A DNA stretch of 64,000 nt from Rhizomys pruinosus (GCA_009823505.1 VZQC01012328.1:401672-465671); one strand, 5' to 3'; counted from the first letter of the stretch, positions 21,730 through 33,149 are shown. Notes: generated by a model from the letters alone, not told the origin. Translations and numbers: made by a program.

Positions 21730-23440
21730 CTGCACAAGAATTTCATCTTCACCGGTGTCCACTGAAGTTCTTTGTTGAGAATTTTTGCATCTATGTTCAT
21801 TAATGAGATGGGTCTATAGCTTTATTTTTGGTTGTATCCTTGCCTGGTTTTTGGTATTAGGATAATGCTGGCTCCATAGAAGGAATTTGGGAGAATTCTC
21901 TCTGTATCCTTCTGAACAGACTGAGTAGTAATGGTTGTAGGACGTCTTTAAATGTTTTAAAGAATTCTGCTCTGAATCCATCTGGGACCACACTTTTTTT
22001 TTAGTTGGGAGGTTTTTAAATTACAACCTCAATTTCCTAAAATATTATGCATCTGTTTGAACTGTCAATCTCCTCTTGGTTAAGCATTGTATGTTCCCAG
22101 GATTTCAAACATTCATCCATTTCTCTTAGGTTTTCCAATTTAATTGAGTATAGGCTTTTGAAGTATTCCTGTATGGTTGTCTGGATCTTTTCTTTGTCTG
22201 TTCTGATGTTTCCCCTTTCATCACAAATACTATAGATTTGGAGTTTCTCATTCTTTCTTTTGTTTTTTTTTGTTGGTTAACTGGGCTTGAGTTTTGTCTA
22301 TTTTGTTTATCTTTTTCAAATAAACAGCTTTTGGATTCCTTGTTTTTATGTATTGTTTTCCTTGTTTGTATTCATTGATTTCTGCTCTGATTTTTGTGAT
22401 TTCTTCCTGTCTTTTGGGTTTAGGGTTCAGTTGTTTTTGTCTCTCAAGTGTTTTTACCAGCAGTGTAAGATCGTTTATTTGTTCCCTTTATGTTTTTTTG
22501 ATGTGGGCACTTAGGGCTATAGATTTCCCTCTCAAGACTGCTTTTAAAGAATCCCACAACTTTTGTTGTGTTGTGTTTTCTTTTTCCTTCAGTTCCATGA
22601 ATATTTTCATTTCACTCTTTATTTCTTCCCTGACCATTCAGTATGGTGTTGTTTAGTCTCCATGTGTTTAGTCTCCATGTGTTCTTGTAGCTAGTTGGAA
22701 GCCCAACTAGCTACAAGGTGTTCTGGTGTTCACATTGAGCTTTATTGCACTGTGTTATGATAGAATGCAGGGAATAATTTCAATCCTTTTGTATTTGTGG
22801 ATATTTCTTTTGTGCCCCAGTATGTGGTCAATTTGGGAGCATGTTCCATGAGGTGTTGAGTAGAAAGTATATTCTGTGGTGTTTGGGTGGAATATTCTGT
22901 AGATGTCTGTGAGATCCATTTAGTGTATTGTATTGTTCAGTTCTGATGTCTCTCTGTTTATTTTTTGTCCAGTTGATTTATTCAAGAGGCTCAGTGGGTG
23001 TTGAAATCCCCACTATTAGTGTGTTATGACTAATCGTGTGTCTTGAGATCCTGCAAGTAATGTTTATAAGTTAGGTGCCCCAGAGTTTGGTGCATAGACC
23101 ATTTAGGATTGTGAAGTCTTCATAGTTAATGTTCCTTTGACAAGGATGTAATGCCCCTCTTGTCTCTTCTGATTAGTTTTACTTTGAGATTTATTTTGTC
23201 TGTATTGAATATCCACTCTGGCTTGTTTCTTGGTACCATTCGCTTGGATATTTTTCCATCCTTTCATTCTAAGGTGGTTTGTCTTTGAGGGTGAGATGTG
23301 TTCTTGTAGACAGAATATGAAGGTACTGTTTCCTAATCCATTCTCCCAGTCTATCGCTTTTGATTGGGGAGTTTAGATCATTAGTATTTAAGGTTATTGA
23401 GAGATGTGTGTTGCTTCCTTTTTTTGTTTGTATTCTTGGT
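21730..23440 (-). mobile_element. L1 ORF2 N-terminal half, minus, degraded
   Basis: Reversed L1 ORF2 (endonuclease and start of reverse transcriptase), e.g. gggagaattctctctgtatcc and tttgggtggaatattctgtag. Stops and shifts are frequent. The element is cut at about 21,730, before the rest of ORF2. Confidence 0.8.
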
Positions 23441-23452
23441 CTATGTTTGTAT

Positions 23453-24600
23453 TTACTCTATTATGCTTTTGTTGATTTCTGTCTTTAATTGCTTAGGGAT
23501 AGCTCTTTCCTCTGTTCTTTGGGTTGCTTTGAGTATTTTCTGAAGTGTTGGTTTCTTAGACATGTATTCTTTCATCTTGTTCATGTCGTGAAAGATTTTT
23601 CTTTCTCCTTCAACTATAACTGACATTTTTATGGGATATAGTAGTCTGGGTTGACATGTAAAGTCGTTTTGCACTGGGAATACTTTGGTCCACTTTCTTC
23701 TAGCTTTCATAGTTTGGACTGAGAAGTCAGCTGTAATTCTCATTGGTTTCCCCTTATAGGTAACTTGTTGTTTTTCTCTTGTGGCTTTCAGTATTTTGTG
23801 TTTGTTTTGAGCGTCTAGTGTTTTAATAATTATATGGTATGGGGAGTTTCTTTTCTGATCTTGTCTATTTGGTGTTTTAGGTGCTTCTTGTATTTGTATG
23901 GGATTGTCATTTTCAGTTCAGGGAAATTTTCTTCTATTATCCTGTTGAAGATCTGGTCAATAGTGTTGTCTTGGGATTCTTCTCCTTCCTCTATCCCTAT
24001 GATGCAGAGGTTTGGCCTTTTTATAGTATCCCACATTTCCTGGTTGTTCCACTCTTTTGTTTTTTTTTTTAATTCGTCATAATCTTTACTTGAGCCTTCT
24101 ATTTGCTCCATATTATCCAGCAGGTATGATATTCTTTTTTCTGCTTCTACCATTATGCTTCTGAGACTTTTTCCCATCCTTTCCTGGTGGTTGGATGAAT
24201 ATTCAATATCCTTTTTCATTTCATCCTGTGATTTCTTTAGACTTTCCATTTCCCTCTGGAGCCTGTCATTCTCATCTTGTAGCTCCTAGGTTCGTTGGTA
24301 ATTTTCTTTTTTCATTTTTATTTTATTTTCTTTGGTCATCATCCCTCTTAGTCCTTCTTGAGTTTGTTGATCTCTCCCCTTAGTTTTTTTCCACCTTTTG
24401 TCATTATCTTCCTCTAGGTCCTTCTTGAGCTTTTCATTTTCTTTCCTTATTTTTTTTTATATGTCTCTTTTTCTGTTTTGGTTGTCTTGGCTTCTTTCCC
24501 TAGAGTTCCCATTCTACAGATGTTTGAAGGGTTGGTATAGATCTGTGTGTATTTATTATGAGTCTTTCCCATGTTGTTTTTTGTGTGTGTCTTTGGCATG
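23453..24600 (-). mobile_element. L1 ORF1, minus, frameshifted
   Basis: Two frames make up ORF1. 24,249-23,830 holds the coiled-coil end and RRM-like part (DNMEQIEGSSKDYDELKK, RPNLCIIGIEEGEES, QIFNRIIEENFPEL). 23,743-23,453 holds the C-terminal domain (MRITADFSVQTMKARR, KPTLQKILKATQ). A frameshift lies near 23,820. ORF1p is the L1 RNA-binding chaperone. More coiled-coil-coding sequence extends to about 24,600. Non-functional. Confidence 0.88.
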
Positions 24601-24649
24601 TGGATTTGTCTGTATATTTGTTTATTTGAATTCTGGCACCTCAACCTTG

Positions 24650-25782
24650 GCTGCACAGACTATAATCACTAACGCTCTGCCTGTTAGGTCCCCTACACCA
24701 GAGCTCCAGAAGATTCAAGGGGGTGAGGGTGGGGGGTTGTGTCATGTTGCTATTTTGGCCTGTGCACTGAAGGGTCAAGGCAGGTCTTCCTTCCCTCACT
24801 GGGACCTCACTGACTCTTGTGGACCTGCCTGGAGTCCGAGCTGGGATTTCCAGGGGCGGGTGGTGAGCCCTCCAAGAGTCAAGGCAGGTCTGACTTGCCT
24901 CACCAGCACCTCACTCACTCTGTACCTGTCTGGAGTCCAAGGATGGGGGGGGTTGGAGTGGGTGTGGTGGGGGTGGTGGGGGGGTTGTGTTGGGGGTGGG
25001 GTGGGTGTGGTGTGGGTGGGGGTTCGGGGTTGGGTTTGGGGTGGCTTGGCTTTGTTTTTGTTTGGTGTGGGGGGTGCGGGGTGTGGGGTTTTGGGGGGTT
25101 GGGGTTGTGGGGGTGTGGTGGGGTGGGGGGGGGGGGGTGGGGGGGGGGGGGGGGGGGGGGGTGGGTTGTTGGTGGTGGGGTGTGTGGGGGGTTGTGGGGG
25201 GTGTGGGGGGGTGGGTGTTTGGTGGTGGGTGTGTGTGGGGGGGTGTGGTTGGGTGTGTGGGTTGGTGGTTGTGTGGGGGGGGGGGGGGGGGGTGGGTGTG
25301 GGGGGGTGGTGTGTGTGTTGGGGGTTGGTGGTGGGGGGGTGTGGGATGGGGGGGGGGGGGTGTTTTGTGGTGTGGTGGGGGTTGGGGGTGGGGGGGGGTG
25401 TTGGGTGGGTGGGGGTTGGGGTGTGGGTGGGGGGTTGGGTGGTTTGGTGGGTGGTGTGGGGGGGGTGCTTGGTGGGTGTGTGGGGGGGGTGGTGGTGGTG
25501 TGTGGGGGTGGGGGGTGGGGGTGGTGGGGGGTTGGGGGGGGGTTGGGGTGGGTGGGGGGGGGGTGCTTGGTTTGTGGTGGGGGGGGTGTGGGGTCGGGGG
25601 TGTGGGATGGGGGTGGTGGGGTGGGGGGGGGTTGGGGGTGGTGGGGTGTGGTGGTTTTGTGGGGGGTGTTGGGGGGGGTTGGACTTCCGGGGCAGATGGC
25701 AAGCCCACGAAGGTCAAGGAAGGTCCACCATGCCTCACTGACAACTCAATGAGTCCATGTGCCTGTCTGGAGACCGAGTTGA
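24650..25782 (-). mobile_element. L1 5'UTR with about 104-bp monomers, interrupted by a G/T block
   Basis: Monomer landmarks (gtcaaggcaggtc ... cctgcctggagtcc) start at 24,774 and 24,878, 104 bp apart, and again at 25,713 (gtcaaggaaggtc). Tandem 5'UTR monomers are the promoter repeats of rodent L1s. The run from about 24,944 to 25,682 lies inside one monomer. Confidence 0.7.
24944..25682. repeat. About 740 bp composed almost only of G and T
   Basis: On the + strand C and A are nearly absent (a few gcttgg, tcggg and ggatggg islands). There is no stable period, and long G runs reach more than 20. Long open frames on both strands here are compositional artefacts. It may be an assembly or consensus artefact. 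Confidence 0.9.
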
Positions 25783-26701
25783 TTTTATTTTTTATAATAT
25801 TTCTATTGATGGTTTGTGTATTTCAGACATCATTTTTCAGTTCAATTTAGACATGATTCCCTTTTCCTTCCCCCCACCCCACCCCAGATCATGCATTCTG
25901 CCTTACATGTCCTGCATTTTTCTCCCAGTTTTTAAAAAATATTTTATGAAGATTTGTGCATTTCATACATCACTTCTCAGTTCAATCCACACTCATTTCC
26001 CCCTCCATGCCCCCTACCCCTCCGAAGTTCATGCAGTCTGCCATACATGTCCTGTTTCCCCTTCTGAGTCTTTTCAAATTTTTTCAAAGTAGAAGATTAA
26101 TTTTTGGGAGAAAGAACTCTACTGCTTCAGTCAGTCCCCGTCCCAGTTCTTTTGTTGTTATTCCCTCCAATCCATATTGTTTCAACATATGTATTTATGC
26201 AGGTCACACATGTTATTAAAATTGTATCACCTGAAAATAAACTGTATGTTATTTCCAAATCATATTTCGGGATTGACATTTTCCCCTTTTAATTTTATAT
26301 TGCTGTAAAATATGCAAACATGCCCTCCACCCTTGTACCAAAATTGTAAAGTCTGAAAGTAGGTAGTAGGTTCATTCTAGAGCCCATTATGGGATTCACA
26401 TTCTAAGAGCATAGTTGCTTTTAGATAAAGAGAAATATAACATTAGTGTTACTCAGTTTGCATCCACAAATGAGGGCTACTATTCAGTTGATTACACACT
26501 AGATAAGACTCCCTCTACTGCACAAATAGAGATAGTTTGCGGTGGTAGTCATTGTGGCTATTAGGTTTTATAACTGGGTTGGACCACTGATTGATTTTCT
26601 CCCTTAGCAGCTTGCAGTGTATCGTCTAGAACACAATATCAGAAAATGAGTGCATGTGTGTACCTGAAGGCTATATAACAAGAAACACAGTGTCAGACAG
26701 G

Positions 26702-26735
<34 letters not shown>

Positions 26736-27140
26736 GGGTCTCCCTTTAGTCCCAGATGGCCAAGCTGCCTTGAACTCACAGAGATCTGCCTGCCTCTGCC
26801 TCCCAAGTGCTTGGGATTAAAGGTGTATGCCATCATGCCCGGCTTAAAGCAGTTTTTAGTTGCCAAGTGAGTGCTGGGAATCAAACCTCGGTCCTCTGCA
26901 AGAGGGGTCAGTGTTCTTAACCCCTAAGCCATCTCTCCAGTCCTGAAACCTCTCTTTGAGTTGTTGTTCAGGATAGTCAAAGGGACTCCCAAAATTATCA
27001 CAGCCTATTGCCACAGCCATTGATTACTTCCCAGAACTTGAAGGTAAATGCCTATTGCTGAAGACAGGACTACTTTGGACACCAAACTTGTTGCAATGGA
27101 GCTGGAACTGACCTGGAAGCCTCTTCCCTGAAGACTAGCT
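25783..27140 (-). mobile_element. L1 3'UTR/ORF2-end, minus, interrupted by a SINE
   Basis: gtttgtgtatttcagacatc and ccagatcatgcattctgcc (L1 terminal segment in reverse), a second similar terminal segment at 25,940-26,080, then attttatattgctgtaaaatatg and ggttggaccactgattg. It resumes after the SINE at about 26,950 and continues to about 27,140. Confidence 0.7.
26702..26945 (-). mobile_element. Composite B2-head/B1 SINE, minus, with (CT)n
   Basis: (CT)n at 26,705-26,732, then reverse B1 to about 26,843 (catcatgcccggcttaaag), joined to a reverse B2 head ending gccatctctccagtcc. The cggcttaaag junction is the reverse of the one at 19,019 and 20,252. Confidence 0.85.
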
Positions 27141-27330
27141 CTCATGGTTTTGGAGACCACTATGCAAGTGGTAAGGGAGAAAACAATCAATGCTCTTCTT
27201 GTCTTTAAATGGCAGGTCTCACTCTTAGTCAAGGCAAGCCTCAATATCATGGCAATCCTCCTGCTTAAACCTCCCAATTGTTGGAGTGATTGGTCTGACT
27301 TGCAGTCATTCCCAATTTGTAAATAAATAA

Positions 27331-27905
27331 TCTGAGTTGGAGAGGTGGCTCATTGGTTAAGAGCATGTACTGCTCTTGTACAGGACCTGAGTTGTGATGC
27401 ACCAACTCCCACATTCATCTCCTCACAACTGCTGTAATTCCAAATCAGGGGATCTGATGCCCTCTTCTAGATACCTTGGATACCTGCTCTCATGTCATGT
27501 GCATGCACACCCCCAAGTACACATAATTATAAAATAAAAAAGAATAAAGAGATAATTTCTCCACTGAGTAAGATGGTTCAGTGCCTCAGAGCATGTAATG
27601 GCAAACCTGATGGCCCGAGTTCAAATCCTGACACCGGAATGGTGGAAGAAGACAAACTAGAGTCTGGGACTTTGCCCCATATCCTCCTACTTTGCTGACA
27701 CAGGCACAGCCACAAAAAATAAAATGTACTTAAAAATACTTTTAGCCAGGCATGGTGGTACACGCCTTTAATCCTAAGCACTCAGAAGGCAGAGGCAGGC
27801 AGATCTCTGTGAGCTCAAGCCCAGCCTGGTATACAGAGCAAGTTCCAGGACAGCTGTGGTTACAGGAAGAACCTGTCTCAAAAAGACCAAAAAATACTTT
27901 TAAAG
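27331..27905 (+). mobile_element. Two B2/B3 SINEs and one B1 in a row
   Basis: 27,331-27,550 (gagaggtggctcattggttaagagc ... aaaataaaaaag), 27,556-27,742 (gagtaagatggttcagtg ... aataaaatgtact) and 27,744-27,905 (agccaggcatggtggtacac ... cctgtctcaaaaagacc). Confidence 0.85.
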
Positions 27906-27976
27906 GAATCCTAGGGAGGTGGTGTTTCTAGGTGTTTGAGTGTTTCCATAGAAACATGTATGAAGCTTGGACACTT

Positions 27977-28127
27977 TTTTATCTTTTTGAGACAGGGTCT
28001 CCCTGTAGCCCCAGCTGGCCTGGGTGGAACCCACTTTGTAGGCCAGGCAGGTACTGACCTCACATGGACCCACGTGCCTCTGCCTCTCAAATGCTGGGAT
28101 TAAAGGCATGTGCCACTACACCCGGCT
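27977..28127 (-). mobile_element. B1 SINE, minus
   Basis: ttttgagacagggtctccctgtagc ... gggattaaaggcatgtgccac. Confidence 0.9.
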
Positions 28128-28216
28128 CAAAGCCTGGATGTTTTGCCTTCAGGTGAAACTTAGCTTTTGTTCTAATTATCCTTTCACATGCCTTATTCAT
28201 AAATTTAATTCCTTTT

Positions 28217-28218
<2 letters not shown>

Positions 28219-28261
<43 letters not shown>
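28219..28261. repeat. (CT)n microsatellite
   Basis: Uninterrupted CT dinucleotides. A diverged SINE-like segment lies to its right. Confidence 0.95.
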
Positions 28262-28264
<3 letters not shown>

Positions 28265-28344
28265 AAATCAGTGCCTTGTGCATGCTAAACAAGCACTGTA
28301 CTACTAAGCTAAATCCAAGCCCACTACCTTTTTCTTCAAAATTT

Positions 28345-29255
28345 TTTTCTGGGACAGGGTCTTGCCAATACCACTGCCTGAAGTTGAAGAAGATCTGTAC
28401 TCTAGGCTGGCTTTTTTTGCAGGGTTGGACACTTTTATTGAGAAGGTTAATTAATGCACAGAAGGCAGCAAAGGCAAAACTGCCAGTTTGGGTTTTGTTT
28501 GAAGGGAAGGCATGGGTGTTCCTGTAGTGGCATGAACAGCAGAGGATCATCCTCTAATGGCAAGTCTTAGCGGGCATCTCCAGGTATCCAGGATCCTAAA
28601 GGAGAGTTCTGGGTGGCTTTTTCGTTTCTGGCCCAGAGTGCTTCAAATCCAGCTCCAACAGCCTTTACACCCAGCTCCTGGCCACCAGCAAGTCCACGCT
28701 CAGGAAGATCTCCAGCATCAGAGGTCTCAGGCTCCAATCTTTCCTCCCAGATACTGAAAGTATCTGACGATACTGATAGGTGTTGGCCTGGCTCCTCTGC
28801 GTTGCCCTCTCTGTCTACTTCTCCAGGGGGCATTCCTGGCCCCTTGTGACTCTCTGGCATCCGGTGTCCCTTGAAGAGCTCTGTCCCCTACTCAAGACAC
28901 AATGCAGTCTCTGATGGTGTTTCAGACAGTCCCAGCTCTGAAGCTCACAGGAAATGGAAAATGGTGGCCACTCCACATCCCAGCTCTCCAGAAAGCAGAG
29001 CCTGAGCTTTGAGCAGAACCTGGGTGGCCAGGCCTAGCAATCTCTTGAACTCAGGAACCACAGCATGTGAGAACAAGATATGCACTCTGTGGTATCGAAG
29101 GTTTCTTCCACCAAGCAGGGACAGGACTGCTCCCTCTAGCTGGTGCTCAACTCACCTGTAACAATGTGGGACTCCAAGCTGGCTTTGAAATTGAAATTCT
29201 CCTGCTTCAGGTTCCCAAGTAGTTGTGATCAGAAATCTGTGCCTGCAGGTCTGTG
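28345..29255 (-). mobile_element. B1-like SINE split by the retrocopy
   Basis: gggacagggtcttgccaat ... tctaggctggc on the left continues after the insertion as gctggctttgaaattg ... aagtagttgtgatc. Diverged from standard B1. Confidence 0.55.
28413..29169 (-). pseudogene. Processed retrocopy of an unidentified gene, minus
   Basis: On the minus strand a transcript-like block ends with AATAAA (about 28,438 down to 28,433) and an A run (T run at 28,413-28,419). Its longest open frame, 28,860-28,567, starts MPESHKGPGMPPGEVDRE and contains SVSSDTFSIWEERLEPETSD and ALWARNEKATQNSPLGSW. It is acidic at first, with no domain I recognise. Upstream, other frames contain coding-looking pieces (FKRLLGLATQVLLKAQALL), so the parent frame is probably broken. 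Flanks carry an imperfect 16-bp duplication, actcYaRgctggcttt, at about 28,396-28,412 and 29,170-29,185, splitting a reverse B1-like SINE. I do not recognise the parent gene. Confidence 0.7.
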
Positions 29256-29900
29256 TCATATCCAGCTCTTGATTAAGTTGAGAATGGATTCCTTTTTTTC
29301 TTTTCCTTTTTTTTTTAAGCCAGGTGTGGTTACACATTAAATCCCAGCACTCAGGAGACAGAAGCCCACATCTTTAATCCCACCACTCAGGAGGCAGAAC
29401 AATATGTCCACACAGGTTCTACACTTTCCAGAAAGGAAACAGAAATATTCGATTCTAAAGAATGTCACTGTGACACATTAAATAACAGTTTCAGGGAGTA
29501 TGGGAAATTTATAACCTAGAGCTCTGGACCTGTAATTTCCCTGTTTACAGCAGGACAAGCTGGGTGGGCACTGGCATCCCAGATACCAAAGAAGCAGAAG
29601 AAAATGTCTACCCAGGATCTACAGACAGCTAGCCATGGGCACATGGCTAAAAGGACCATTACATGAAATGAGGATGCCTGGAGGACCACTAGTTTCTTCT
29701 GGATGGAATCCCAGGAACTCAGCACCATGGCTGTTTCCAATACAAACCAGCACCCAGTAGTGGATCAATAAGCTAGGATTCAATCATGTAGGTCCTGCCT
29801 TCATGTGGTGGGACTGCAGATGATTGGATCAACAGGGAGGAAGGGCAGTAGGGTAGAGGGAGTGCAAAGTAGGCAAGGCTAAAATTGGTGGGTGTAGCAA
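29256..29900. other. Upstream flank of homeobox copy B
   Basis: Contains fragmentary B1 5' ends at about 29,317-29,402. Otherwise no recognised element; presumed promoter-side sequence. Confidence 0.5.
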
Positions 29901-29908
29901 GGTGACCG

Positions 29909-29916
29909 TATATAAG
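29909..29916 (+). promoter_or_regulatory. TATA box of homeobox copy B
   Basis: TATATAAG stands 49 bp before the ATG at 29,965 (13 bp before an in-frame ATG at 29,929). A start site about 25-30 bp downstream would fit use of the 29,965 ATG with a short leader. Placement is inference from motif and spacing. Confidence 0.55.
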
Positions 29917-29964
29917 CCCTGGTCCTTAATGAGAATACTCAAAGACCTTCTCCCAAGTTCCTCA

Positions 29965-31498
29965 ATGCAAAGCTCTTTCAATTCAGAAAGCTCTTTTGCA
30001 GCCCCAGCATCATCCTTTGCTCCAAGACCCACAATGTTCAGTTGTCTGCAAGTACCTACAGGCTTCCCAGTCAACACTCCAGGGCCCCAAGTGACGATCC
30101 ACAGTCCCCAGAGGAAGCAGCGGAAGTTGAGAACTGTGTACAGCAAGGAGGAGCGACGTGTGCTGGAAGACTATTTCCAAAAGTGCAACTATCCACTCCA
30201 TGAGGATCAAGTGTTGCTGGCAGAAAGAATTAATGTGACCAAGGACCAGATCAAGGTGTGTCCTCTCTTGAGTAATCAGAATAGTTACTAACCCATCAGC
30301 CTCCATACACCCTTCAAGTCTCTCAGCATTGTGTTTCTCCATTGCTAGAGGCTACATGCCACACCTGTCTGTTGTAAAAGGGTCTTCGATGGCTTCCCTG
30401 GTGTCCTTCTCAATACCACAAGTGGCAGACCCTGTGCACATGGAGAGAAATTATCAACCCAAGTGGTATGAAGGTGCCTAGACACCAAGACTCCCAGTTA
30501 AACTGTGGAGCTTCTAGAAGAACCTAAGGTGTCCTTGGAGTTCAGTCTTCCTTCTGCTGTCACCTGGCCTCCTTTACATGGAGAACTACCACACATCTTT
30601 TAATGGGGCTGAGGGCCAGGCCTTCCACCTTGCATTGTCAGATCTGTGGCCCAGGCTGGTCCATGACACCTCCTTTTGACCTCTCCCTCTCTTTTATTTC
30701 TGCAGGGCTAAACTCACTTGAAAGCATCATCAGGAGCATCAGAAAAGACTACCAGGACCCAAGATTGGTGCTAGACCGTCATGCTACAGAGAACACACCC
30801 CTGTTGCAGACTCCACCACTGTAGATTCCATGTGTCCTGGAACATCCAACGTAAGGTCCATTCCTCAATTCAGCACGAACCCCGCACTGTTTTTAAACAG
30901 CACTGGTAAGTCCGGCGAGTCTCTCATTTGTGCAGTCCCGGAGGACCAGATGCCTAGCCAAGCCACAGCGTCTGCAGATCCAGGTCACCCCACAGCATTT
31001 GAAGTGACAGCAGATGCAACAGCTGAATCTCCAGCCTCACCGGAGGCTCCTGTTCTGGGTACATTCTACGCAAACTCCATTCCTCAATTCAGCACCTACC
31101 CAACAGCGTTCTTCGACAGTCTCGATAAGGCCTGTGAGGCTCTCATGTGTGCAGTCCAGGAGGACCCAATGCCTGGCCAACCCACAGCGTCTGCAGATCC
31201 AGGTCAACGCACAGCAGCTGAAGTGTCAGCAGATCCCATAGCTGAACCTCCAGCCTTAGCAGAAGCTCCTGTTCCCAGTGCAGCTCCTGATGCAGCCCTG
31301 ACAGAAGCTCCAGCTGCAGCTGCAGCCCAAGAGGAAGCTCAAGACACAGCTGCATCCACTGAGCAGACCTGTGTTCAAGGTTTCAACGACGACTTGGACA
31401 TGTTTCTGGATACTGAGTTTTCTTTTGACTTTACCCAACCGTTCCTGCACCCAGAGTTCTCACATGAAGAATTATACTCTCTTCTGCAATCCTTCTAG
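29965..31498 (+). pseudogene. Obox-like PRD-class homeobox gene, copy B (two exons, damaged)
   Basis: Exon 1 (29,965-30,255) encodes a 97-residue start with homeodomain residues 1-46: K3, R5, L16, F20, Y25, P26, A35, Q44 and I45 can be placed. It stops exactly after position 46 with the donor AAG|GTGTGT, the standard intron site of PRD-class genes. The next exon (acceptor cag 30,703-30,705) should begin with V47-W48-F49 but starts directly with the codons for A-K-L-T, so the recognition-helix core is missing. That frame then meets TGA at 30,719-30,721. Beyond it the frame is open to TAG 31,496-31,498, including a 73-residue tandem duplication and an acidic hydrophobic tail (DDLDMFLDTEF, SHEELYSLLQSF). 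Known relatives (Obox, other ETCHbox genes) act in oocytes and early embryos as nuclear DNA-binding factors. As read, this copy could make only a truncated homeodomain. PRD class is firm; Obox assignment is likely, not proven. Confidence 0.8.
30857..31294 (+). repeat. 219-bp (73-codon) tandem duplication in exon 2 of copy B
   Basis: SIPQFST...P at codon 10 of the open frame recurs at codon 83 (30,857 and 31,076). Both units carry the order SIPQFST, ...L.CAV.ED.MP.Q, ASADPG and AE.PA..EAPV. The period is exactly 219 bp, so the frame is kept. Confidence 0.93.
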
Positions 31499-33149
31499 GA
31501 TCGTTTGGTCTTTGACAGAACATGAGTATATCTAGGAACCAGTGGCTCAGCCGACCGTGGGCTCCAGACATTTCTGCAACTATGGATGGAGTGGGTGTGT
31601 ACCGTGTCCTGCAGATCCCAGGCCAGCACCATTTGTTCAATGCTGCTCCAGCTCAGAACCGGGGTTTCACAGATTGTTCACCTCCCATCTTAATAATGCC
31701 CTGTCTGAACCTTTATTTACTTTAGCCTAACCTTTTGATGTAGTGTGGCTGGCCTGAAGCTCTAGAATCTCCCTTCTCCACCTCTGGGAGTGCTGTGCTG
31801 GGAGGCTCATGTCCCCACCTGGGGTTATTTTCTGTCTTCTGAGATAGGGTCCTAATACTGAAGCCTAGGCCACACTGGAATTTCCCCTCAACCTGCTCCT
31901 TTAGTACCATGAGTACTGAGATCACAGCTGGGGTCTTGGGAATTGGACATGAGTAGACTGGAGTTAGAAATTCTTCACTGTGGTTTTTCTGATTTAATTG
32001 GGTATAGGAATTGGTGATAGCTTTGGGGCTTTTTGTAGAGCAGGCTGGCTTCCATGTTCTGTCCTTCCCCCTCATTGAGCCTCCTGAATGCTGAGATTAC
32101 AGGTGTGTGCTTACAGGCCTGGCTTACCTGTGAACTCATTTTTTAGTTAGTAACTTGTAACTATGTCCTATTGTGTCACTTGTCCTTATTTAATAAGAAG
32201 TTGTTTTTGAGTTAAATTTAATATGTTGTGTTTTAATATTTCCCTTGAGAATCATTAAGTCATGAAATATTCTGACACTGGGTTTAATGCTAGGCCGTGA
32301 ACTGTGCTTGCTGCGCTTGGGGAGGATCACAGTTCATTTCTGAGCCCCTGGTTCCATACTCACAGCAGCCCCAAAGTCCAGCTTCAGGGGATCTGACACC
32401 CAATTCCGGCCTTGGTGTCACCTACCTGCACAGTTGTCTCATAAATATGTAGACTCCTTCAAAGTTAAATGATGGTTTTGCTGGTCTAGTAGCCTGGGTT
32501 GACAGCTGAATTCTTTTAGAGTCCATCTTTCTGATAATTTCAGGCTCTAGATTTTTCCAGCGAATAGTCTGGTATAACTCCAATGGATCTGCCTTTATGA
32601 ATGACTTGACTATTCTATCTTGCAGCTCTCAATACACTTTCTTTTTTTAATGTTTCAATGTCTTAACTATCATATGCCGCAGGGTGCTTCTCTTCTAGTC
32701 TTGTTTGGTGTTCTGTGGGCAACCTCTCCCTGTGTAGTATCCTCTTCCTACTTCTATGCCCATGGTCATAGGTCAGGTCATTCGTGGTGTTCCAGACTTT
32801 GCCCAGGATCCATTGTGTAATTCCCTCAGTGTATGGTCCTGTCCTCCTTTTCTTCCAGCTACCATCATCTTCAATCCATGTCACTAGTGAGGCACACCAC
32901 TGAGATTTTTATTTCATTTATTGAGTTTTTCATCTGGATCAGCATTTCAGTTTGGATTTTTCAGCACTTCTCATTCTTCATGGAATTCTGTTTTCCTGTC
33001 TAGCAGTGACTTCCTTATTGAGATCTTCTCTTTGTATTTGCTCACCTGCATAGGCTCCTGTCTTCTTTGAATCCTTTCACCATATGAGGACCATTGTTTT
33101 ATTTTTATTGATTTTTTATGTGTTTGTTTTTGTCTTTCTTATGTAAAAT

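Noticed and set aside
24398..25850. Very long open frames (up to 447 codons) on both strands
   Set aside because: They lie in the G/T block, where stop codons are depleted; the translations are Gly/Val/Trp or Pro/His/Thr runs.
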